This document shows positions 34,501 to 46,500 of a DNA stretch of 64,000 nt, one piece after another. This DNA comes from Cheilinus undulatus (Eukaryota; Chordata; Actinopteri; Labriformes; Labridae), in contig NC_054868.1 in NCBI RefSeq assembly GCF_018320785.1, positions 44,151,874-44,215,873 on the forward strand, written 5' to 3'. The notes beneath the pieces are model-generated. The model worked only from the letters and a program-made list of their open reading frames with translations, searched no databases and was not told where the DNA came from. The number at the start of each line of letters is the position of its first letter. The stretch's first letter is position 1. The translations under genes were made by a program, and so were the position numbers.

Positions 34501-37500
34501 CACCAAGACCCAACGGTCACTGACTGTGGGAACTGAAAACACTGGACTCCAAGCATCTTGAATTCTGTGTCTCTCCGATCTTCTTCTGGACACGGATTCA
34601 GTTATTTTCCTCCTGAGCCCAAGTGATGACATCATCTGTGTTTGAGGAGTGGCTCGACCCTAGGGACATAACACTTGCAGCCCATTTCCTGGACCTGTCT
34701 GTGTGGTGGCTTTTGATCCACTGTCTCCAGCTTCAGTCCACTCCTTGTGAAGCTCCCCCAAGTTCTTGAATCTGCTTTGTTTGACAATCCTCTGAAGGCT
34801 GAGATCAACCCTGTTGCTTGCGTCACTCTTTTCCCTTCCAGTACACTTTCCATGATTTATGCTTTGAGACAGCCTCTGTGAACAGACTGCCCTTTCAGCA
34901 GTGACCTTCTTGGCTTACTCTCCTTGTGCAGGGTGTCAGTGATTGTCCTCTGGACAAGAGTCAAGTCAGCAGTCTTCCCCATGATTGTGGTTGTGTGTAC
35001 TGAACCAGAGTGAGGGAATAAAGCCTCAGGACACATTTACAAATTTTTCCTTTTAACAATATTCTAATATTTTGAGATAGTGGATTTTTTTATTTTTGTG
35101 AGATGTAAGGCTGTGTTGGACATGAGGAAGCATGTGTTTTAAACTAGATAAATTGTTTCATATATCCTTCAAACTTCTTGCCATAGTAAATTTGAAAACT
35201 AGAAATGAAATATTAAAAAGTTTAACTGACTTATGCAATCTATGCACCTTAAAGTCACATTGGCATAATTTCAAAAATCACACAATGCATCATTCATGGG
35301 TTTGGGCCACTTTTTTAAAACCAGGTTTGACCAATACCCAGGTACATGCTTTTACTTACAGGTCGTAGTTTGGGGCAGATAATGTCGAGGAGGAGAGAGA
35401 GGATATCGAGGGTCAGGCTCATCTGACTGATCCTCGTTCTGAAGCATGCTGGGATGTCAGCCAACATCGTGGTTAGAGCATTCTTGCTGCCGACGAGGCG
35501 AGAGGAAGCCTGAAGAGAACACAATTATGACTCTGTGACACTGTTTTTAAGGAATAATCTCACGTATTTATTAGGCCTATCCTTTCTGTATATCCATCTC
35601 CTTTATTATATAGTCTTTAATATACAGAATGTTTAGTTTTTTATGTGGAAATGTTCATGCAAGTAAAAATGGTGCATATGGTAGATTGGTACCTCCTGCT
35701 GGCTGTGAGGATAGCTGATACGTGGCACGTTTGTGTGAGCAAACAGAAAGTGGAAGGTGACGGACATGAAGGGCAGGTATCTCATCAGAGAGAAGTTCTG
35801 TCCGTGCAGAATCACGTGGTTGAGCCTGTCTGTGAACATCAGCCAATCCAGAGCTTCACACACGCTCTCCATGTTTGGATCCCTCACACGCATGGACAGA
35901 TAATTATCATACAGACCCTGAGGAGGAGACGCACATGTTCAGCTTCATGCCACACAGATTAAACCTTTAATTTATAGCAGCTAGGCTTGCTGTTACAGAA
36001 TGTTTCAAATCAAAATAATGAGGGTGTTTTTATCACCTGAGAAACTTTTTCATACTCTCCGCTTGATGAAGCCAGGTGTAAAATGTTCTGAAACCTCTGA
36101 GCTCCACCTCCTGAACCAGGTGCCTCCTCAAACCCTTCGCCGATACGCTTCCTGTAAGGATAGAGGAATTAAAAGGACATCCTTTTTTACTGTCAGTTTA
36201 GAGCTTCACTTTATGAGTGATTAACTCTTTTATTGAGTTTTGACATCAAGATGGGTGAAGAGAAGAAGACCTAGGGACCAAATCCTGCTCATAGTGCATC
36301 CATCAGGCATTGAGTATTTACTCATCATTAAAAAACATAATAAAAACACACCTTAGTAAAATAAAATAAAATCATTAGGACTGTCAAACAATTCTTCTTT
36401 ATTTCAAATCACAATAAAGCATCAGATTTCAGCTCCAAAGGACTTATTCTGTACAGTGGTTCTCAATGTGCGGGTCGTGAGAAACTGAAAAAAAGACGAA
36501 TTTTTAAATGATTTCAAAGTGTATATTTTACCAATTTTTACAAAAAAATATGCATAAAACTAGTCAAATGTAAAAAAAACATGGCCATTTGGTGAGATTT
36601 ATGCTTTGAAATCAAAGTACTGTTTCTAAAAATCCATAAAACGTGTATCTGCACACAGAATTGTCTGGCCTCCTGACAAACCCAGAGAATGGGCCTTCTA
36701 CATTTGTGATTTATTGATGATATCAATCCATGTGTGTTGGATCAGTAGCATTATTGCCCAATTTCACTGCTATTATTTGCCACTTTTCATCTATTTTGCA
36801 CAGTATGAATCCATTTGTGCCCGTTTACCCATTTTTGCCACTACAACAACTCTACCACATTTTAACCCGTTTTCATCCCTTTTTTCCACAAATTTTTTTC
36901 ACATTTTGCATGTTAAACCTATTTCTGCTACATCTTAATCCCATTTCACCAGCTTTTCTCCCCATTTCTTCCCTTTTGAGCCATTTTTGTCGTTTTTAAA
37001 CCCTTTCCATGACTTTATTTGCTTGTTTATGTCACTTCAAGACCAATTCTTGCAACATTTCGCCTATTGATGTCTTAGTTTACCCATTATTATAAAATCA
37101 AATTTCATCCCTTTTTTCCCCAATTCTTGCCAATTTTTAACTCAATCTAATTTTGTTTTTAAGAGAAAGGACTTACATTTTTAAGATGGCTTGAGATTGT
37201 TGCTTTGATTAGAGTGGTGATTATTCAGATAAAATACATTAAATATGGATATCAGGGCTTTACTTTACAATGGACCCATGGTTTTGCTGACTTCCCCCCT
37301 CTATGTGCAGCCTTGATGGCACATGACTATTCTTGAATGTCCATGGCTCTGTTCAGCCACTTTCAGGTACAATTGGGTCCCCGCTCTCTGGCACCTTTAT
37401 TTTCAGGGTCCCAGGCTGAAAAGTTTGAGAACCCCTGCTGTAAAATACAGTGTTCACACTGTTATAGATTAAAAAATATTTACAGGGGTGCATGTACAAA

Positions 37501-40500
37501 ATGACTCATTAAAGTCCAGAGATCCCCGGTTCATAAAACTTTATTTAAACTTCTCAGAAGTTCCAGATCAGTTAGTTTATAAGTGGGATTAATCTAGTTA
37601 AAATGAAAAATAATAAATATCCCCCTGCAAGCCATCTGCAGAATCTAAACATCACAACAGCTATCTTATCCCATAATTGATGTTGTTTCCATGCATTATG
37701 GTCCAATCCCTTTGCTCTTAGCTGGTGGGTCGGGACCCAAAATTAATCCATTTTCAGTGGGTTGTGGATATGTACCCAAAAATAAATATGTAGCAAAAAG
37801 TCTATGATGTGATTTTATTTTGCAATATATGTCTCAGTCTCTTTGCTTTATCACATCTTTTGCTCTATCTAAAGCCTAAACAGCTCAATTTTTTATAAAC
37901 ATTTGGTTATGATAAAAAAAAAAATTGAAGCAATTTGGGTCAGGATTTGACAATAAGAAGGTGGTAGTGGATCCTGACACTAGACCTGTTGAGAACCACT
38001 GGTCTAATGTAGTGCTTGTAATAGGGCAGCCGCCAGCACCACACACTGCATGTGACCTGTTGCTATTGAAGATTTGCCCCCATTCATTGTGTACTGTAAG
38101 CAGATGTTCAGAACTTGCTAGGATACACACAGTGACGCAGCCCAAGCCAGGGGGGTGCTGGTGCCACTAAACAGGTTTTTCTCTAATTAGGTATTACAAC
38201 TGGATTTAAAGAAAACAGGGGTATTCTGTAAAGTCAATAAACCTTGTAAGGAGTGTTTCTGATTGAAAGGATTCCCCACTTAAAGACAAAAAGAGACCAT
38301 GGAGGTGGACAAAGCCACAGCACAGGCTGAGGGCTCAGCTACTTTACTACAGCAGCAGGAGTGCAAACTCTCCATGCCGACGGCACTAAAAGAGCTGCAC
38401 CGAAACTGCATGGTGAGAATGCCATTTAAATTGTCACACAGGAAGCATGTTCAAGCCTTCTTTCCCTCTGGAAAAGTCCCCCGAAACAGACTGAGGATTC
38501 TTACTGGTACAATTAATAATCCAGATTTCATGTTTGATTAAACTAAAGCAGCAAATAAAGTACCGTTTGAATCGCTGTAACTGGAAGATCTCCTGCCACA
38601 GATGGAACAAGCCTTTATTTTGGTCCTTCTGCCCCACAGAAACACTCTGGATAGTCCTGGTGTCCACCTTCTTCAGACCACGCCCGTGGAGGAACTACAT
38701 ACACAACAACATACATATGCATTATCACAACAGATACAACTGAACTAATCATGCAAGAGATGGACTTTCCCTCACCTGCAGTGTGTTAATGCATGACCTG
38801 ATGTCATTGTCTGTCTTCTCACATAGAGACATCAGAGTCCCCGTGTCCACCTTCATCCCCTGTCGGACTGAGATCTGCAAACAAAGACTCAATAAATACC
38901 TGAACTGTTGGTATGTTTGGATACGGTTGTGTGATTATTTCTTTATATGTTTGTGGGCTGACCTCTGTCAGTCTCTGTGCAAGGCGAGAAGGTTGAGTCT
39001 GGGGAAAACTGAGGAGGAAGGCCTGTTGCCTGAGCGGTCTGAGAGCTGGAACATAACTGAACAAAAAAAAGTGTTGTCAGATAAAATACTGCAGTAATTA
39101 AAATATATTTAGTCATTCAAATGACCACTCTGCTGTCTCCTGTCCACATTCATGTGTCTATCAAACACCAGTCTCTCTTACAGGTCGTTACAGATGCAGA
39201 TGATTGGTCGAAGCAAGATGGACTCTTTCTTCTTTTTCTTCTTCGATGGTTCTGTGGCTGCCTCCCCGCCAGCCCCGTCTTTCCTGTTCAGGGTCGCTAA
39301 CAGAATATTGATCGCTGCCTGAAAACAGCAAAGAAAAATAAACCAAACACACTGTAAAACAACGACCTTTGTAACACTGCAAATACCACAAAACTGAATT
39401 AAAAGCCAAGCTTCTATTGACTCCAGTTGATGAAATTACTCTGTTTTTATTACAGAAAGTAAAAAATAGTGGATGAAGTCTTAGTTTTGGTTACTAAAAG
39501 CCATCTTTGAAACCCATCCATAGCAAACACCAGATTTAAAACACCTTCTCAGGCTAAACTTAGATCAACCTACAAATAGAAAAAGTTGAGCTGAAATGGG
39601 TCAGAAGCTTCCTGACAAACAGCTACAGCAGGTAGATATGCAGTCATATCAGCCATATAATTATGCAGAACCCACATCCTGAATAAAAAATATTTGATTG
39701 TGTTTCTTGGAGTTTCTGAGATACAGCCTTGCTCACCATCAGGACCGCCCACAGAATTTGCTGGACTCCTGAAAACCTCAGAGAATGCGCCCTCCCAAGT
39801 TTTGATTTATTAATATCAATGCATGTGTGTAGACTCAATAGGATTGGTGCTAGCTTCCTTGCTAACACTTAACTCATTTAGTGCATGTCAAGCTGTGATT
39901 GTGTTCTGATGTTCAAATGATTCATTTGTGGTACTTTTAACCACTTTCACTACTTTTTCCATTCTTTATTGCCACATCTTTGTGCCACTTTTACCCCATT
40001 TTATGTCCTTTTTCACCCATTTGTGCCACTTCTTTTTTAAACCGCTTTTTGCCCATACCTGCAGTTTTTCGCCTGTTTTTGTCCATTTCTGCAAAATCTA
40101 TGTAGAAAATTTATTCCAACTTTAGCTGCCGCTTGCCATTTTTACCTGTTTTTGCCACTTTTTGTCAATTTTCTCCACTTTTTGCTGTTTATTGCCAATT
40201 TTTGCAACTTTTCACCCCTTTCTGTCACAGTTTTAAACCATTTTTTGCCAACTCACACCCATTTCCGTAACTTCTTATTTGCAACTTTGTACCTACTTTT
40301 ATCATTTTTCACCTGTTTTTGCCACTTTTTGACTATTTTTGCTGCTAATTGCCTATTTCTAGCCACTCTTTGCCCATTTCTTTCACTTTAAATAACCATT
40401 TTCTCCCCCCTTTTGTTGGTCAAGTTTCACATCTTTTTTGCAACTTTTTGCTTTCTTTTGGCGTTTTTTGCCGCTTATGGAGTATTTTGCGGCTTATCAC

Positions 40501-43500
40501 CCACTTCAAGCCACTCTTAGCCTATTTCTTTCACTTTTCTAATCACTTTTTGAACATTTCCACAACATTTTTTGCCCCTTTCCACCCATTTATAGCCATT
40601 TTTGTCAATTTTTAAGCCACTTCTTATTTTTTTTGCCCCTTTTCACCCAATTTTCCCATTAAAGCCTTTTGTTGACCATTTTTGCAGCTTTTCATCCATT
40701 TTTTGACCACTTTGTACTTCTTATAATCCATTAATTCTATTCTTTTAGTATATTTACCTATTCTTGCCACTGTCCACTCATTTTTGTCTCTTTTCACAGC
40801 TATTCAATTATTCACTATGTTTTTAAAAAGTTGTCGTAGTTTCTTCTATTTTATTTTCTGGCATCCTGACATTAGTACACATTGTGGCCTAGCAAAAATG
40901 TCTGACATTACTTTACTAATAGCTCAGTGCATCTATCTACACTGATACCATTACTGATAAAAAAGGTAGTTCTATTTTAATAAAAGGAGTTTATATTTTG
41001 AAAAAGGCTATTTTGTACTACAGCATAAATTAATGAAATTCATGTTTTGTCACTTTAATGGGAGTAGTTATTATTCAGGTTGACTTTACAATGGATCGTG
41101 AGTTTCCTGACCTCCATGGACTCCCTGTTTAGCTGGGCCCCAGAAAGCTCTCCCCTTTATCCCCCTTCCATAAGGGGGATAAAGGGGAGAGCAGTTACAA
41201 CAACAATTAAGGGCAAACCAGGCAACTGGGATAACTTATTTGAAAAAATTCAATCAAGAATAAAAAATGCAGCCCAATTTATAAAAGAACTCAATAGGAT
41301 ACAACAAAAAAAATGTTAAGAAATTGGAGAAAAATGTGACAGGCTTTAAAATAAAAATGGAAGTCCTGGGCATATATGTGTTGTTTGTTTAAAACCTACC
41401 GCTGGTGCTCCATCGATCTCGTCAATAATGAGGCAGTTTGGCTTCTCGTTGGCTCCCAAAACTGACTTCATCTGTGTTGCAGTGTCGATGCGTTTCTGAA
41501 ACACCTCTGCACTTCGATCATCACTGCAGAAACATCAACAAGTTGACTAGTAAAATTAATTTTTTGATTTACAGATGATGCCGAATTTGTTTGACTTTGG
41601 TTAGTCTAACCTGGCATTGATCTCCACAACATTGTACCCAGCATGCTTTGCTATAATATGGGCCAAGGTAGTTTTCCCCAAGCCAGGAGGACCGGACAAC
41701 ATCGCCACCTACATACAGAGAAAAGCCAGTCACATGTCATATATCATTTAGGGCTGATCAAACAGATGGTCCTTTATGTTTACCTTGAATTTGGGTCGTT
41801 TGTACTGGTCCAGCTCGGCCTCCAGCAGCTCCTCTGTCATTTCTATCTTGCTCTTGAAGCGATTTGGATTCTGATTGGTTTGATTGGGTTTGAATGAGTT
41901 CTGATTGGGAGCCTGTCTGTCAGAACGAACAGGACGGGACTTCCTCTCTCTCCCGAACACAACAGTGTCCCAGAGTTTCAGCCACTTGAGCAGACAGCGG
42001 TTAGTGAACTGAAAAACACAGACATACACAGCAGGCTTCAGCACAGGAGACTGATGTAGACCAGTTTGGTATAAATGCCACATTCACATGATCACTGTTT
42101 ACAAACACAAAGATGGTCTGCTCTGAGTATGAATGTACACATGGAATATCTAGTGTAAAGCTGCACAGAGAAATTTAAATACATCTCACATCATCACTGA
42201 GCAGCTCAGTGTAGTGTCGAGGGGAGAATCTGTCCACCCAGAGTCTGGATTTTCGACCCTCTGTGTCCTCAGGATCTTCGTTCTCTTCATCTTCTCTGCT
42301 CTCAGGCTCAACAATCACATCATTCACACTGCTGTAAGAAGACACAAAGCAGGATATAAAATTAAAAACTTGTCATGATCAAACTTTTCATGTACTAGGG
42401 TGCATGTAAGAGACAGAGGGTGGGGAGTTACCTGGTTAGCAGGTCTGTAAGACGCTGAGATTCCTCTATTACCTGCTGGTGCCTCTGCATAAAGAAAAAA
42501 AGAAACAAAATTTCACACGTTGAAATTTTCTGCAGCCTCAAAGATCCCTCGTGCACATACAGTTCCCTACACATTTACATTTATGATAAGAGTACATTAC
42601 TACTGTCAAGGTTGCCCATAAGAGGGGATAAAGGGGCGAGCTTTCTGGGTTCCAGCCAAAATGGGGGTCCATGGAGGTCAGCAAAATCATGGTCAATTCT
42701 AAAGTTAAGCTGTGATGACCACAATTATTTTTAACCTGAATAATAACCACTCTTATCAAAGCAACAAAACATGAATTTCATTTATTTATGCTGAAGGAAA
42801 ATATAGCCTTTTTTGTTAAATTTAAATCCCTTTTATAAAAACAGAATTTCCTTTTTATTAGTGATTTTTATTAGTGTTAACAATGTGGCAGAGACAGAAA
42901 ATTGGTTAAAAGTGGCAAAAATTGTTGAAAAGTGTTAAAAAAAAGAGGCAAAAGTGGGTAATGGTGGCAAAAATTGGCTCCAAGTGGTAAAGTGGGTTAA
43001 AAGTAGAAAAAAATGTAGCATAAATGGGAGAATGGGCTCATAGTGACCAAAAAAATGGGCTGAAAAGTGACAAGAAATGGACAGAAAGAAATAAAATTGG
43101 GCAAAAAGTGGCAAAATGGTGGCTTAAGTGGACTAAAAATTGCAAACAGATGTTGCAGATATGGCAAAAAAGGGATAAAAAGTTGCAGAAATGGGTGGAA
43201 AAGGACATAAGGGATAAAGGTGGCAAAAAGGTTGACAAAAGTGGTTAAAATGGGAAAAAGAGGCAAAAAAACTTGTTAAAAATGGCAAAATGCTGGCTAA
43301 AGTACGCAAAAGTTGCAAAAAAATGTTGCCGAGGCAAAAAAGTGGTTAAAAAGTGACAGAAATGGTTGAACATAGTCAAAAAAAGAATGAAAGAGGCAAA
43401 TAATTTGTGAAAAGCAACAGTAAATGGCAAAAGTAGACAAAAAGGTGGCACAGCAGCTTATAATGCCATTTCTTCATTTTTACGTATAATTATCAAAGTA

Positions 43501-46500
43501 GTCACTACCTGCATCTTGTATTAAAAAGCACAAGTTTTAATCTCAGCGCCATGGTCAATCATTTCCCCTTCCCTCAAGCTCAACCCAGGCCGGACCCAAG
43601 AGGAGGGCCAGAGATCCTGGCCTGACCTGGTTCTGGGCTAGGGGCCATGTCAGAGAATCTAACATTTACCCTAAAGGTCTGATACTAAAACTGCCACGAT
43701 AAAGAAAGTAAGATGGGATGGAAAAATCTGAATTTGTTTATGAGTATATTCGAGCATCTGAGCTTCAAACACTAATCCTTGTCCTTCTAGTGTTTGTGTC
43801 ATTAGATCAGAACATCCCTTTCTTTAAGTGAAAAATGTAGAATTATCACTGTGAGTTACAGTCTTCTGTCATTTAAATATATAAGCATTACTGCAGCTAC
43901 ACTCATCCTTATATAAAAGGCTTGTTCTCCTCTGTAATCGTGATCAAATGTTTGGACTGAGAGAAAGTGTTTTAGCTGATTGTACTGATATGTGATTACT
44001 GTGTGGTTATGTGAGGACACTTTGCAGATTAAACACAAACAGCAGCTTGGCCACTCACCCTGTCTGCCTCCTGTTCTCTCAACACACCTATAGGCACCGC
44101 CAGCAGCCCCAGTGAACCCTGGGAGTTTGGTACAATTCTGGATTCCACCACCTGAAACCACACACAGATTAATGCGGAGATAATACAGAAATATAACACA
44201 CACAGACACTGAGGGTCTGCAGCCTGAATGTGGAACATTCAGCATCCCAGATGAATCACAGCATAGGCAGTTTAACCTTTGTCCCCGTGTCTTCTCTCTG
44301 TCTGAGGTAGACTCGACTCCCAGAGGAGTCTGTCACAGTGATGAACTCTCCCTCTAAAGGAGGTCGTCTCAGAACGTGCAGCGAGGCTGGAGCCGCTGTG
44401 GGAGGTCGTGCAGGAGTCTCTGGGATTGAAGCCAAACCGCTGATATCCAACAGAGCCGAGGTAGACCTAAAAACACATTCAGAAAGATCTGATCTCTATC
44501 AACTGTTGTACTGAGTCTCAAATACTGCATCACTTCCTGTTAAAGATATACCATTAATCCTAAAATGAATACCAGTAATCAGTTTTCAGCAAGGGCCCTT
44601 ATTGTGGCACACTCCAGCTTAGATTTAAAATCATTACAGACCAAGATGAAGATCAGTTTTCTCTCACTAAACCTCAGACCCCATGTGACAGATATATCAT
44701 GACTGTCAGCTCACGCTGTGTTTACCACACAGTCTCTGGTACCTGATGGCGTCAGAGGGTTCGTAATGCTCTGGAGAGGACGGCGGTGTGATGTCATCTC
44801 GCTGTGACGAGTGTTTGCTCTCTTTGGCTGGGTTGAAGAGCCGTTTGACCACTCCCGCTTCCTGTTTCTGCCGCTTTGCCTTTGGCGCTGTGAGGAGGAG
44901 GACAAGGTCACATCAAAGATATAAACCAACAAGAAACAAAACAAACAAAAACAGCTGCAAAGACAGTTTACTCACTGGTGGGTTGATCATCCAGTAGATG
45001 CTCTATGTCAGAAATGTCCTGCTGCTGGCGTTTTCCCAACCTGGAGGATTCTTCTGATTAATTCAAACAAAGGAATAGACATTTAAGTAATGTTTAAGTA
45101 ATAAAGACGTACAGATATAAAATTAATGCTTGAGTAATAACTTACTTGCTCAATCAACAAAATATGGCCAAAATATTTTTGATAATAACTGTGCCTCTAG
45201 AAGCCGTTATAAGTTCAGCTCTTGATTTTTGTGTTTCAGTCCTTTTGGGTTTGACAACATATCCAGTAATTTGCACATGAGTGTCTGGACATTTATTTTT
45301 TACCTGTTTAGTTGTGTTTCAGGAGGTCGGGAAGAGGGCCTAAAAATGTTGATATTTTCTGTTGACCATCATGACCATAGTTACTGGCATTGTTTCATGT
45401 TTGTTGTAGCTTTTACAGTTAATCTTTTGTCATTCTTTTCCAGTCAATGAACCATCAAAACGTAGGCTTATCTGGAATTTCATATGGTCTTTTTGTGTGT
45501 GAACAAGTAAGATATAAGCCAGCCTTGGCTCTCAGCGAAGATTTTCAGTCTTTCAGTTGCTAAAGTTTCTCTTCTCAGAAACTGTGCGAAACCTTCACTT
45601 GGTCCAGCTTCTCATGCATAGACCTTTTGCTATTCTGGTTAATAAACCCCTGTTCATAAACTTTTTAGTCATTTCAACCATACACAGTTATGACACAGTA
45701 AGATAACTGACATTATATAATCTTTATTCTGGTAAAAGTCAAATGATATTAGCACCTGTATTGATTACACAAGGACAAGAAAAGAAGTTCTAGGAAACCT
45801 AATACCTACTTGTTTTTTATTTCAAAAGATAAAGTCAAAATCCAGCACACAGTCTTGATTGCTCAAATACAGTAGCAATGCTTATGCGATCTAGACAGTG
45901 TCTTCAGTTGCCCCCCAAAATATGATGTTTAATATAAAAATGCTTCTTCATTATGACCTCTTGCATCAGCTTTGAGTTAAAAATATGAAGTTTTTCTACA
46001 TTTTTTAATATTATCAATTGTTAGAATGAATCGGAACAAGCTTTACTGGCTAAGTATGCTTACACAACAAGGAATCTGACTGGTTATTTTTGCTCTCAAT
46101 GCACAGGAATTAAATATAAATATGATTTCATCCTTTAAATCCATAAGTTCTAAAAGTACCAAAGTAATTACATTTTCTGGGAACTCTTACAGCAAAAATC
46201 AACTTAATAAAAAAGTTGAAGATATCAGCATACAGGGTAATCGTGGTCTGTCTGTTGTAAATGAAAACATTAAGATGCCCAAAAATTACATTTACTGTCT
46301 ATGGGTGAGGCCGCTGCTATTACAAGAGTATTCCTGCACACTGCCTGACTTGCAATTTGCGATTGGACTCTTTTTAAAGACATATTGCCTTCCTACACAC
46401 CTGTCTTGTGAAACAGCAATTTTCCATTTTGAGCTATTATTATCCACAGAAAAGAGGGTAATATAAATCTCACTCCTAGGATCAAATGTACAGTATATTG

